From Macrostomum hystrix (taxonomy: Eukaryota; Platyhelminthes; Macrostomidae), in contig CATNEN010000024.1 in assembly GCA_950097015.1 (NCBI GenBank), positions 1,448,001-1,512,000 of the forward strand: a stretch of 64,000 nucleotides of DNA. Direction: 5' to 3'. Position numbers and translations under genes: made by a program. Under the pieces are notes generated by a model. It was given only the letters and a program-made list of their open reading frames with translations. It made no database searches and was not told the origin of the DNA. Below, one piece after another: positions 47,848 through 59,342 of the stretch; positions within the stretch are counted from its first letter, which is position 1; the number at the start of each line of letters is the position of its first letter.

Positions 47848-48446
47848 CAGTAGAACTACCAAGGGTGAGGGATTTCCCCCCCCTGACAACTTTTTTGCTG
47901 CACCCGAACGGAACAATGCAAGCACACGAAACTCAAGAAAACGGGCCAACTTTTTGCTGCGCATCTTCTGAAACAAGAAATAAGTCGCCAGCTCTTCAGA
48001 CCGTCGAGATATTCAATGTTTCTGGCCGAAGGTCCGATTTTTCCCATAAGAGCTAGTGTATTTCATACACCCCTATACACGAATTTGCACTGCGGCTCAG
48101 TGCGGCCTTTCCAGACCTTCAAACTTTATCAGCATGTCACCCGAATGTGCTTGAATCATCTCCGACTTCGGCGGTCACCGACCTTTATCTATATCTATCT
48201 CTCTTATCTATCTAGACCTTCAAGAGTTACAACAGGTGGAACAAGGCCACTATGGACACCCTGACGCGAATTTCTCCAATTTCACTGATCAAGCCTAACT
48301 GTAAGGCGCAGCTCAACCACAGTACACCCTCGACTAGTCTGTCAACCAATCAGTCACCCCAAAGCATTTAGGCGCTGGCAAAAACATTTTCGATTCCCCC
48401 CTCTTGGTGTAAAAACGGGCGGCAAAATGGCTTGGTAGTCCTACTG
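47848..48446. mobile_element. piggyBac-like non-autonomous TIR element (candidate)
   Basis: CAGTAGAACTACCAAG at the left end is matched by its reverse complement with one mismatch at the right end (CTTGGTAGTCCTACTG). The left flank is TTAA and the right flank TTGA, a decayed TTAA target. The 599-bp interior has no transposase. A MITE is the simplest reading. Confidence 0.5.
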
Positions 48447-49310
48447 TTGAACAAGAGAGGTTTCCCTAAATACATGAGAATTAGTACTGACTGCGCCGTA
48501 AAAAAAAAATTCGGCTCACGTTTCATCAAAAGGAAAGAAGCAAATCGTCTTGGATTGGATTGGATTTTGCCTTTTTATTTCTCCAAAATACTCGCAGTTT
48601 GCGAGAATAAAAGGGTAATTCAGTTCCGCATTTCTCAAAGCAGTAACATGCTGGCCTAGCGGCCTCAAGGCTAATTTCTTTTTGGCCAAAAATGCAGCTC
48701 AGTTATCAATTTAAGCAGGAAAGATAAATATTAGCTATAGAAAAGCTTTGTAAAATAAAACAACTTACCAGTAACCAAATGTAGAAGCATGGCAGGTGGG
48801 TGCCACTTGAAAGAGGGAGGTTATAGCCCAGTAGTTGGAGCTTTTAAACAATATTCTGAGAGGTCCGGAGTTCGATTCTCAGCCCAAGAGAAAAGTTCCC
48901 CATCGCTTGAATTGATGACTGAGTGTCATCTATTCTATTATTTTAAGAGTACGATTCGAGAGGCAATCTCATATCTGGGATTTAGGCACGACAGAGGCAT
49001 CATTTAAATAGGGAAAGTCTTGAAGCAGAATCTAGAGGTAAAAAAAGATGCTCAATTCTTTTCTAATAGAAAAATTCAAGCGGCCTTGCGGTGTGTAATA
49101 ACTTATATAAGAACTAACAATCCGTGAAAATCTTGTACAAATGACGACCGTCAAAGTTTGATTGACAAATGACAACAAATGACTAATCATATGCCAGGTA
49201 GAAAAACGAGAAACAATTTAATTTTACACACTGTGCAAGGAATAAGCTATTCCCTCTAAGGTTACAGAAACTAATTTAGTAAGATAAACTGAATTTAAAC
49301 TAAGATTAAC
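48447..49310. other. Spacer with one SINE
   Basis: Unique sequence apart from the SINE at 48795-48935. I see no gene. Confidence 0.5.
48795..48935 (+). mobile_element. tRNA-derived SINE head
   Basis: A-box-like TATAGCCCAGTAGTTGGAG and B-box GGAGTTCGATTCTC stand about 45 bp apart in tRNA-like order. The body is decayed and the ends are uncertain. Confidence 0.5.
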
Positions 49311-49317
49311 GACTACT

Positions 49318-51240
49318 GCTGCGATAGTAGCTAATGCTCCTGCTGCGATAGTAGCTAATGCTCCTGCTGCGATAGTAGCTAATGCTCCTGCTGCAATAGT
49401 AGCTAATGCTCCTGCTGCGATAGTAGCTAATGCTCCTGCTGCGATAGTAGCTAATGCTCCTGCTGCGATTGTAGCTAATGCTCCTGCTGCGATAGTAGCT
49501 AATGCTCCTGCTGCGATAGTAGCTAATGCTCCTGCTGCGATAGTAGCTAATGCTCCTGCTGCGATAGTAGCTAATGCTCCTGCTGCGATTGTAGCTAATG
49601 CTCCTGCTGCGATAGTAGCTAATGCTCCTGCTGCGATAGTAGCTAATGCTCCTGCTGCGATAGTAGCTAATGCTCCTGCTGCAATAGTAGCTAATGCTCC
49701 TGCTGCGATAGTAGCTAATGCTCCTGCTGCGATAGTAGCGATAGTAGCTAATGCTCCTGCTGCAATTCTAGCTTTTGCTCCTGCTGCGATAGTAGCTAAT
49801 GCTCCTGCTGCGATAGTAGCTAATGCTCCTGCTGCAAGTCTAGCTAATGCTCCTGCTGCGATAGTAGCTAATGCTCCTGCTGCAATTCTAGCTTATGCTC
49901 CTGCTGCGATAGTAGCTAATGCTCCTGCTGCGATAGTAGCTAATGCTCCTGCTGCGATAGTAGCTAATGCTCCTGCTGCGATAGTAGCTAATGCTCCTGC
50001 TGCGATTGTAGCTAATGCTCCTGCTGCGATAGTAGCTAATGCTCCTGCTGCGATAGTAGCTAATGCTCCTGCTGCGATAGTAGCTAATGCTCCTGCTGCG
50101 ATAGTAGCTAATGCTCCTGCTGCAATAGTAGCTAATGCTCCTGCTGCGATAGTAGCTAATGCTCCTGCTGCAATTCTAGCTTATGCTCCTGCTGCGATAG
50201 TAGCTAATGCTCCTGCTGCGATAGTAGCTAATGCTCCTGCTGCGATAGTAGCTAATGCTCCTGCTGCGATAGTAGCTAATGCTCCTGCTGCAATAGTAGC
50301 TAATGCTCCTGCTGCGATAGTAGCTAATGCTCCTGCTGCGATAGTAGCTAATGCTCCTGCTGCGATTGTAGCTAATGCTCCTGCTGCGATAGTAGCTAAT
50401 GCTCCTGCTGCGATAGTAGCTAATGCTCCTGCTGCGATAGTAGCTAATGCTCCTGCTGCGATAGTAGCTAATGCTCCTGCTGCGATAGTAGCTAATGCTC
50501 CTGCTGCAATAGTAGCTAATGCTCCTGCTGCGATAGTAGCTAATGCTCCTGCTGCGATAGTAGCTAATGCTCCTGCTGCAATAGTAGCTTATGCTCCTGC
50601 TGCGATAGTAGCTAATGCTCCTGCTGCGATAGTAGCTAATGCTCCTGCTGCAAGTCTAGCTAATGCTCCTGCTGCGATAGTAGCTAATGCTCCTGCTGCA
50701 ATTCTAGCTTATGCTCCTGCTGCGATAGTAGCTAATGCTCCTGCTGCGATAGTAGCTAATGCTCCTGCTGCGATAGTAGCTAATGCTCCTGCTGCGATAG
50801 TAGCTAATGCTCCTGCTGCGATAGTAGCTAATGCTCCTGCTGCGATAGTAGCTAATGCTCCTGCTGCGATAGTAGCTAATGCTCCTGCTGCGATAGTAGC
50901 TAATGCTCCTGCTGCGATAGTAGCTAATGCTCCTGCTGCGATAGTAGCTAATGCTCCTGCTGCGATAGTAGCTAATGCTCCTGCTGCAATAGTAGCTAAT
51001 GCTCCTGCTGCGATAGTAGCTAATGCTCCTGCTGCGATAGTAGCTAATGCTCCTGCTGCGATAGTAGCTAATGCTCCTGCTGCGATAGTAGCTAATGCTC
51101 CTGCTGCAATTCTAGCTTATGCTCCTGCTGCGATAGTAGCTAATGCTCCTGCTGCGATAGTAGCTAATGCTCCTGCTGCGATAGTAGCTAATGCTCCTGC
51201 TGCGATAGTAGCTAATGCTCCTGCTGCGATTCTAGCTATA
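49318..51240. repeat. 24-bp minisatellite, about 80 copies
   Basis: Unit GCTCCTGCTGCGATAGTAGC plus TAAT. Variants such as GCAATTCTAGCTTAT recur in blocks, and one 9-bp insertion occurs near 49739. The plus strand reads as repeated APAAIVAN without stops for about 1.9 kb, but no start codon occurs in that frame. Confidence 0.95.
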
Positions 51241-51800
51241 GCTTCTACTGCGATTCTAGATTTAGCTTCTGGCTTCTAAGCATGTTAATTCTGTGAATGC
51301 CTTTATAGATTCATTTGGCACTGGAAAATACATGTAGGCTAGGTACTAGAGTTAAAGGCGGATTCCGTGAAACACAATGACTAACAAAATGAGTTGAGCT
51401 GCAGTACAATTTATATACACGATACTAATTTTATGTGATTAACAATGAAACGAGTTCCATCACCAAAAACGGTTATAAATGACAGTTTTGTGACTCTATG
51501 GTACACAATGAGTCCAGAAAGCGTGCCTGCATCAAAGTAGCTGGAAGCGTGAATGATAGTGAACAGTTCAGAAACAGCAAATTATCCGTTTCGCACCATG
51601 ATCAGTGCAGAATTAGTATAATCAATATTAGCAAAACAAGACTCAATTTCCTGCAATAGCAAAATAGTAAGGGATATAAAAATATGTTTTTAGATAGCAT
51701 CTGTAAGTAAAAAACGTTCAAAGTCGTTTAGTCAGATTAAGCTTAAGTTCACAATTACAATGGTAAGTCGTAATTTCGAGTGGCCAATAAACTGTGGATG
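51241..51800. other. AT-rich spacer, no gene seen
   Basis: Unique sequence downstream of the deubiquitinase gene. Nothing recognisable. Confidence 0.5.
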
Positions 51801-51814
51801 TGAGCTTGGCTAGG

Positions 51815-52050
51815 CTGAGAGCAAATGTACATTAGGAGGTGGGGTTGGCTAAAAGCAAATGTACATTAGGAGGTGGGGTTGGCTGAAGCAATGTACATTA
51901 GATGGTAGGGTTAGCCGGGAGCAGATGTACATTAGGAAGTGGAGATGTCTGAGAGCGAATGTACATTAGGAGGTGGGGTTGGCTGAAAGAATGTACACTA
52001 AAGTGATGAGGTTGGCCGAGAGCAGGTATCTGGTTAAAGAGGTGGGGTTA
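51815..52050. repeat. Degenerate ~33-bp minisatellite, about 7 copies
   Basis: Diverged copies around AATGTACATTAGGAGGTGGG with GTTGGCTGA linkers. This is the most decayed array in the window. Confidence 0.8.
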
Positions 52051-52310
52051 GCTAAACGGGAACAGAGAGTGGGTGTGCATTTCGGGAGATAGTAATTTGA
52101 CTGAGAAGGATGTGAAGGCGGTATAAACAAATGAACAGGAGTGAATAATCATTTGTTAAAAATATTCTTAACTAAGAAAAAGTTGTTAAAAATATTGAAG
52201 CCGTTCTGAGTCACAAACATGTGGTCGGAAAGGCGACACAAAATGGTAGGGCTCAACAATAAAGACTATTGGCTAAAATAAATAAAAATACATCAGCATA
52301 ACTAAGTGGC

Positions 52311-54806
52311 TCAGTCAGCGTGTCCATTGCACTGCGCAGAGTACATGCCATTAACAAGCCTATCGGTGTCTGAGCCGCCACGTTGCTTTAACAGTTTAAG
52401 CAGCCTCAGCTTTCGACGCACTAGCTTGGCCTCCTTACGGCGCCTCTTGGCGTCTCCGCTGCTACAAGCCTCGTCGCCGGGCTCGGCAGCGGGCTGACGA
52501 ATGAGCGGCTGCTGCAGCGAACAACGAGAGTTGGATAGAACTAATTTACTGGCCTTTCTAATTGGATATACACAGCTAAATATGGATAACTTGGATACCT
52601 TGTCAGTTGCGTCATATATTTGGGAAGAACCTTCCGACGACAAGCTGCCATTCGCTTTCCGCTTTTTGCTGGCTGATTCTCCGTTAGGTAGCCGCAGATG
52701 GTCAGGGGACTCGGGGCTCAGCTCCGGCAGTTGCGGGACTGCGACGCTCCATGGCAACGGTTCGGGCCGCATAGGCCTGGCGGACATCAGCTGGCGCAGC
52801 TCTTTATTAGGTCTGGAACGCGATTGGCTAGACGGAGCAACGCTTTTGGTTGCCATGGTAACAGCTGGCGAAGGAGACAATTTGGATTTAGCATTTTCAT
52901 TGACTTCCGTTGCCGTGGCAACACTTGACGAATGGAAGAACTTAGAATTAGCATTCTTCTTAATTTCCATAGCCGTAGCGACAGCAGATGAATGAGATAA
53001 TTCGGATTTGGCTTTCTTATGACCTCCTATTTCCGTGGCAACGGACGGCGCGTGCAAAATATTTGGATTAACACTCTTCTGAACCTCATTCGCTTTAGGA
53101 ACAGTCGATTGAAGATTGGCAGTGGTTGGGTTTACTTTACTGGTTGTCAAAGCAGCGTGCGCCGCTTCTTTGGCTTTCTCACCATTCTGGCCTACAGTTG
53201 ACGCGGCAACGGTGTGCGCAGACTTTAGCGGTTGGCGATGAAAGCCAGTCTGGCTTGACTCGACAGTTGTCCCGACAGCCGTGTCAACAGGTGACAAGTG
53301 GTGCTTAGCAACAAACTTGGCGAGAGCGGAGAATGTCGATTTACCAGTCGAGTTAGCCGACGCCGGTTCAACAACAGAGCTGGCCGGCAGCTTGGCAGGA
53401 GAGGAGGCGGCGGACTCAGCGTTAGGGCCAATCAGCGGACTCAGATCAGTGCGCTTGTACAGCAGAATGTAGGGGCAGGACTGCAGCACCCGAGATTCGG
53501 TGATGCGATCAACGCATGAGTCGTTAAGAGACCACCAATCTCTGCCCCGCCTGGCGTAGCAATAATAGTGACCGAATTTGGTGCTGGAGCCCTGGTGAAT
53601 CACGACAGCGTACAGTTCGTACAGTACAGGTCTGCCCGGCTTGGACATGTAGGGCCGGATGTCTATGCTTAGTGGGAACTGCACAAATTTGCTGATCTTG
53701 TTGCTGTGACCCCACTGGAAACGGTTGAGCTGCACAGTTAAAATCGGCGGCCCAGAGGCGATGCTGAAGCTTTTCTTGGCCGTCACCTTGGCGCGGCACT
53801 TGTCGCATTTGTAGGCATTGGAGTCTTTTAGCAGATCCGGGGAGACAAATTTGCGCAGACAGTCGGCCAGGCTAGAGCTAAACTGAATGCACAGGCTCAG
53901 GTCCATGAAGTCTTCGAATGTGCGCGACTCCGTGCCGCATCTGGTGCACACAACCGAAGATTTCAGCCTGCCGCCGAACAAGACCCGGATGGCATTAGAG
54001 GCCAACTTAGGACCGCCGCGTCCTCTGCTGCCGCCGCAGTTGCCCTCCATATAGTCTAGTAGGCATCTGAGAAATTCGTGCGCATCCTCCTGACGATTGC
54101 TGCGAAGGGTCGGTGAAACTGTTGTCACGCGGGCCATGAAGGCGCGTGGGTAGGCCGGCCCGCCGCCGGTAGCTCTCTGGGCGTAGGCGCCGAACTCGCA
54201 AATGGCGCACCAACGACCGCCGAAATTCTGCTGATGATGCCGCTGCTGATTGTTAAAGTGACTGCGCTGAGCCGGCTGCAGCAGGGATTGCCGGCAGGTG
54301 GATGCTGCTCGGTGTTGGCAAGCGAAATTAGCAAACGGTGCCGTGTGCAGCAGCGCCTGCAGCACGGAGATCATATAGCAATAGTTGCCCTCGTTAACAA
54401 AGCCATACGGCTGCCCAGTGTAGGACCTGTCAAGTTGCACATCGGAGAAGGAAAACTGCGCCGGCTGCTTGACAACAGCGGAAACTGGCCGGGACTGCTG
54501 CGGCTGTTGAGCAGACTCAAGCTTTGCCTCGCTGGCAACAGACACATTGTTGCCATTCAGCAATACCTGATGATGCGCTGCTACTGGGGCTGTAGTCAGG
54601 ATAGTGGCGCCCAACAGTTTTAACTTGTCTAACACTCTGGCATCCCAGTTGCCAGGTGAAGGGACAAACTCCAGCCGCTGTTCAAGTAGGTGGCCAATTA
54701 GGGGATTTCGAACCAGCCGGCTTGCTTTTTGGCCGCCGCCATTGCAGCCAGATTTGCGCAGCGAGTCCCGCACAGCCGTTAGTAGGCATGCGCCACCCTC
54801 ACTAGA
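52311..54806 (-). CDS. Ubiquitin-specific protease of the USP36/USP42 type
   Basis: A long uninterrupted exon of about 831 codons ends at the stop at 52311. The peptidase C19 core runs from GFVNEGNYCYMISVLQAL (catalytic Cys box) through NRQEDAHEFLRCLLDYM, a CTRCG...CDKCRAK zinc-finger-like pair of Cys motifs and SIDIRPYMS to FGHYYCYARRG (catalytic His) and LNDSCV (catalytic Asn/Asp). IRPYMS, the QEDAHEFLR context and the basic C-terminal tail match USP36/USP42 (Drosophila scrawny), nucleolar or nuclear enzymes that remove ubiquitin from histone H2B and ribosome factors. The C-terminal half is low-complexity and ends in a Lys/Arg-rich segment. The reading frame is open upstream but has no ATG, so I place an acceptor at AATCAG/TCTAGT (54806); the first exon was not found. 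The Cys box is unusual (NEGNYCYM instead of NLGNTCFL). Confidence 0.78.
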   Translation of the reverse strand, partial: SSEGGACLLTAVRDSLRKSGCNGGGQKASRLVRNPLIGHLLEQRLEFVPSPGNWDARVLDKLKLLGATILTTAPVAAHHQVLLNGNNVSVASEAKLESAQQPQQSRPVSAVVKQPAQFSFSDVQLDRSYTGQPYGFVNEGNYCYMISVLQALLHTAPFANFACQHRAASTCRQSLLQPAQRSHFNNQQRHHQQNFGGRWCAICEFGAYAQRATGGGPAYPRAFMARVTTVSPTLRSNRQEDAHEFLRCLLDYMEGNCGGSRGRGGPKLASNAIRVLFGGRLKSSVVCTRCGTESRTFEDFMDLSLCIQFSSSLADCLRKFVSPDLLKDSNAYKCDKCRAKVTAKKSFSIASGPPILTVQLNRFQWGHSNKISKFVQFPLSIDIRPYMSKPGRPVLYELYAVVIHQGSSTKFGHYYCYARRGRDWWSLNDSCVDRITESRVLQSCPYILLYKRTDLSPLIGPNAESAASSPAKLPASSVVEPASANSTGKSTFSALAKFVAKHHLSPVDTAVGTTVESSQTGFHRQPLKSAHTVAASTVGQNGEKAKEAAHAALTTSKVNPTTANLQSTVPKANEVQKSVNPNILHAPSVATEIGGHKKAKSELSHSSAVATAMEIKKNANSKFFHSSSVATATEVNENAKSKLSPSPAVTMATKSVAPSSQSRSRPNKELRQLMSARPMRPEPLPWSVAVPQLPELSPESPDHLRLPNGESASKKRKANGSLSSEGSSQIYDATDKVSKLSIFSCVYPIRKASKLVLSNSRCSLQQPLIRQPAAEPGDEACSSGDAKRRRKEAKLVRRKLRLLKLLKQRGGSDTDRLVNGMYSAQCNGHAD

Positions 54807-55440
54807 CTGATTGCCTAACTGTAGCTGCAGTGAATATAGTAGGTTAACGCAATCAGCTTATGAGCCATATAACAATTCTATAAAAAAAGACTTAAACTAC
54901 TTGCCTTAATTGGTATAGTGGCACGTAAGAACAAACATAATTTATAAATAATCACTAGCTTAACAGATATAGATACACGCTTGTAGCTAATTCAAAGCCC
55001 TATAAAACAACTATATTGTCTGCTGCCTGCTCCCTCATAAGAAATACTTATATTTATACATTTATACATTCTGCAGTCATCAAATTTACTAAAAATATAA
55101 CCAATCTTCTCTGGGAAATATAACTTAGGTATCTCTAATTGTTTACTTTCCAAACTCAGTCCACCTGTGTGGCAAAAAATAGGACTAATTCAGAATTTTG
55201 GGCAAAAATTGGCATAGAATATAAACAACATGTATGCTGCAAGTCACGAAAGCTAAACAAAATGGTAAGGTTCAAGGTTTTTTTCAGAATTTACCAATGC
55301 CAGTATAATAATACTCTTTCTCTCTGGTCTGCTCCTCAGTCGATCATTTCTAGCTTACTTGCTCAAACCATTGTGGTACAGCTTGCTTTTAACCTTAGTA
55401 CCCTCAAGCTACCCCTACGCGATTCTTCAAGGCATTAAAA
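54807..55440. other. Spacer, possible 5' region of the deubiquitinase
   Basis: AT-rich sequence. It should contain or precede the missing first exon of the deubiquitinase, but I could not identify it. No other gene is seen. Confidence 0.4.
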
Positions 55441-56400
55441 TAATGAAACAGAGAGAGGTTGTTGTGGACTTCTTTAAAGCAGGAAAGTCAGTTTTGGAGT
55501 GCTTGAGGCACTAACAATACATTTACTAGGACAAATCTTTGTCCAGAATGCAAGTTTATCACATCTTCAATCAACTGCGCTCTGGCCATGATGGCTCAGA
55601 TGGTCACAAGAAGGCATTTACAGGTAACAAGAAAATTTATCCTTCGGAAGGCAGCTATGTCTTTTGAGAGCAATGCCTACATTCATCATATTCATCAAAC
55701 AGAAATAAGGGCAAGATAAATACATATCATCAATCACAGTTTTGGCATATGAAAGTGCTCCAATAGCAGACAGGGCTTTCTGTGGCAATTCAGTACCTGA
55801 ATGTTTAAAGCAGCCCTTCAGTCAAAAGTTTTTAGAGATGCAAAGATCATTCTTTGATAAAAGTCAACAGATTGTGTCTAATTTGAGGATGTGTACTGTG
55901 TGTAAATAAAAATTTGCCAGTGTCTTCTTTGTGGAGGAACGGAACCAAATGTGCCAGAGATGTAAAAAAGACAAGTTTATCCTAAAGGCCTTTAGTGATG
56001 CCAACACAAACCCATGCTGTCATGTGATGCTCACAAATAATTTATCTGTTTCTAAAAGTTTGGTAAATGGATCTACTGGAACTATTCGTGCTTTGCTCAT
56101 GGTACAAAGCCCTCAAGTCTTCCTTCATTAGTGTGGGTTGAATTTGACAAGTACTGTGGTCCAGTAATGGATAATTTTAAAAGTGCAGAGGAACAGGAGC
56201 AAGAATGGTGACATTTTCCAATATTGCATGCTTTGCAACCCATATCAGAAGATAACAGTGTCAAGTATTCAACAGTTGCCATTGAAGCTGGCATGGGCAG
56301 TCACAGTAGATAAATTGCAAGGACTTAATTTAAACAATATTTTTGTGGACACTTATGGTAGTCCATAATTTGTTTGCACCAGTAAATCCTTATGCCCTAT
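55440..56400 (+). pseudogene. Decayed Pif1/Helitron-type helicase fragment
   Basis: Several stop-interrupted reading-frame pieces in the plus direction resemble the C-terminal part of Pif1-family helicases: HVMLTNNLSVSKSLVNGSTG (55931-56131 frame), then VWVEFDKYCGPVMDNF after a one-base shift, then LPLKLAWAVTVDKLQGLNLN (56183-56368), which corresponds to the conserved LAWA-T-K-QG motif. There are at least three stops and one frameshift, so the gene is dead. Pif1-like helicases occur both as host genes and inside Helitron transposons; the relic looks transposon-derived. Confidence 0.5.
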
Positions 56401-57120
56401 TAGGATTAAAATCTGTTTATTTATAAAATTACATTCTCCTGGTTGTAAATTTCAGTTTTCATACAAAAGCTAATTTCTTTATGTATGAACAGAAAAATTA
56501 AAGCCATTAAAACTAAAGACAAAATGTCAATTTAGGGTTAGACTTTCCTTTCACTTTTCCTAGAAAGAAGAGCTGAAACCAGGTTCAGAGATCAAATTTC
56601 CACTTCTTGTCCATGGTGTACAAGGTTGCCTTATTGTCAAGTTGTTTGCAGGCAGATCAATGATTGCATTTTATGTAACTTTTATATAACCAATGTAATA
56701 AATTCTTCTGGTAGACATTTTCTTTGTGGATTGCTATTTACAGATTTAAATACTGACATGCAATTCTTTTACCTATTGTTACTCATTTGCCAACTGCATT
56801 AATATCTAATTTACCTACATTTCTTTACCTACATAAAATAGTGAACATTAAGTTTGGTGTCATTTTTTTATTCAACTTTAAAATGGATATATTTGTATAA
56901 TATAAGACACAAGTTCTAATTTTGAATTCTAGCTCCAAAGTTGGGGTCACATGGTAAGAAGTAGCTGAAAGCTGCATGTTTTTATTTTATAAAGCTTTAT
57001 ATCTCAGCATATATTGATCCTAAACAGTCCAGAAAGGTATTAAATTGTGGAGAACATATAGTTTTATAAATATTTGCATTCCAAATGCATTTCAGCTTCA
57101 TTCATTCATTATTCAATTTA
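56400..57120. other. AT-rich spacer between relics
   Basis: No ORF or motif that I recognise. Confidence 0.5.
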
Positions 57121-58216
57121 ATAAGTCAAAATTTTAAAGACGCCATCTGCTGGCCCTTCATCTGCAACACCAAAGCACCAAAAATGAGGTGCAGTAAAGC
57201 TAAAGTGTTCAATAAAGGAGGTGATTGACCTTGAAAAGCAGCTGGCCAGTGAGTATGCTTCAGTTGATCATTGGGGTGATGGAGTTCTGGATTGCCTCCG
57301 CTACAGTCATAAGCCACTTGATGAACAACAGAAGTGAAATCTGCTGAGGTGCATCTCAGCTCTGGATAAAACAGCTAAACAGCTATTTAAGTCCCACAAT
57401 TGAGAAATGATCAGTGGTGAATCTCAGTACAAACGATTCATTGAAGCTGACTTTGAGCCAGGCCTACCTGTTCCTGACTATGTGACTCAAACTCCTGTAC
57501 TGCAGCCTACTGCTTTGCTGTCAACAGAAGAGCAGCATGGTGTTGAAGCTTCCCTCTGAGAAGAGATTCTTGTCTTGAAGCAGGAACAGACCAAGTTCTA
57601 CCTGCAGTTACAGCTTGTGACGAATGTGTCTGCCAACTCCAATGAAAGCTGCAGATCAGCCACAAGCAAAGTACATAAATCAGCGGTTTAATTGGCTGAA
57701 AGAGCACCTTCACAACTTGCGATTTGAAGTGCAAATGTAGGCTACGACCATCTGGCAGCTTTGAATGCAGGCAAAGTATAAGAGCTGTCAAGGCTGCGCA
57801 ACTAAAGAGACCAAGAAAATCATTTCGGACCTTTGGTGAAAAGTTTGAGTTCTGCACAGCTAGCTCAATGATGCTTATGAGTGGCTGGATGAGGACTTCA
57901 TGTTCAAGGTCTTGACAATGGATGCTAGGCCAAAAGGTGGACTGCGGTACTCCATGTTGTGTTTTTATGTGCTTTATGTTTTTATGTATATCATTGGCAC
58001 TTATTATTGGCACTGTTAAATCATTGCATTATGGTAGCATTGGATGACTATCCTGGAAAGGAATACAAGTACAACCAATATGTAAACTTCATGAGAAAGG
58101 ATCTGTACATTCTTTCAAGACCTGACGAGAATCTGAGTCATCAGAGTCAGAGGATGAAGTTGAAGAGGAGTACAATTCTGATGGCCATGATTAATAATAT
58201 TGACATTAAATCGTGA
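57120..58216 (+). pseudogene. Unidentified decayed coding relic
   Basis: Runs of protein-like sequence in shifting plus-strand frames with many stops, for example ILVLKQEQTKFYLQLQLVTN, then CIMVALDDYPGKEYKYNQYV, then the acidic ESSESEDEVEEEYNSDGHD after a frameshift. The composition is protein-like, but the family is unknown to me. It may be part of the same dead transposon as the helicase fragment or an old processed pseudogene. Confidence 0.35.
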
Positions 58217-58616
58217 ACCTCTCACTAAACTGGAATACTGGGAATACACACTTGTTTATAATCAATCAGTGCTTTATTAGACTGTTCAAACTGATCATAT
58301 GCCAATGCATTAAAGGTAAAGAATAATGCATATGTAATAGGCATTATTTCGTATGATACTGTATCTATGCTTATTTCTAGGAAAATGTATAAATTAATTG
58401 TTTGTTTAAATCCGAAACATTGTTTCATGAATTCTCTACCACCTCAATTTTATGCTATAAATATATGCGAGCTACAAGGGAGAGAATTAACTTTGGGACT
58501 TAAAACCAAGTTCAAGAATAAAACTTGCTGAATGTATGCATATTGAGTTCTTTGAGTTAAAACTGTTATAAGAGGAAATAGCATTGAAACTACATAAATT
58601 GTATTGAAGGATAGTA

Positions 58617-59334
58617 GACGATTTTCCTCTTTCGTTCGCTAAATTATTTTTTCGATTTGAATCGGTGCGTAGACGCGAAAAAGTGACGTTGCAGCATTTG
58701 AAATTGTGCCTATTGAAAAAATGATGTGGCAGTAGTGGAAAGGACATGGGGTTGCTGCTGACACATGTCTATGGCACTACTCACCTACTCGGTTCGTGGC
58801 GGAGTATAGGCAGCAGCTTGCACTCGCTCCTTGCTCCCCTTCCCACTCTCGCATGAGCTTTGACTTATCGCATTGAGTCTTCACTTGTTAAATTTTATTA
58901 AATTTTACTCGAACTGCAACATGGCTGGGCGCCCAGTGGCACCTACATTCATCGTCCCTCCTGGACAACTGCGTCCCTCGCTGGAGCTGTGCGACATAAA
59001 CTTTACGATGCGGGAGCTGGCCAACATCACCCAGACGCCTAGAGACTGCATCAACTGGATGGCAACCTTCCATCTCCAGTTGAACCATATTGGACTTTGT
59101 GAGACTCTCTGTATGCCAGAGCAAGCTACGGGACACAGTGCCCTATTGTTGTCATTTACTGTCGTTACATGTCGTTTACCATTACCATTTGTCTTTAGTT
59201 AAACAACTCCATCCAACTTTCCGAGAAAAATTTAAGTCCCAGCATCCCATTACTGTCATTTTCTGACATTACTCAGTAGTCACAACTTGTTTCTGTCGAA
59301 AAAATAATTTAATGAACGAAAGAGGAAAATTGCC
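58617..59334 (+). mobile_element. Short TIR DNA transposon with 8-bp target duplication (Merlin-like candidate)
   Basis: Terminal inverted repeats of about 38 bp pair ATTTTCCTCTTTCGTTC at the left with its reverse complement at the right; the pairing continues through AAATTATTTTTTCGA. The 8-bp duplication GGATAGTA flanks both ends (58609-58616 and 59335-59342). The element is 718 bp. It contains an ORF at 58921-59202 (94 aa, MAGRPVAPTFIVPPGQLRPS...), which looks like the N-terminal part of a transposase truncated after a Cys-rich turn. The 8-bp duplication fits Merlin or hAT; the TRELA..DCINWM..C style of the ORF recalls ISXO2/Merlin N-termini, but this is tentative. It is non-autonomous. Confidence 0.65.
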
Positions 59335-59342
59335 GGATAGTA

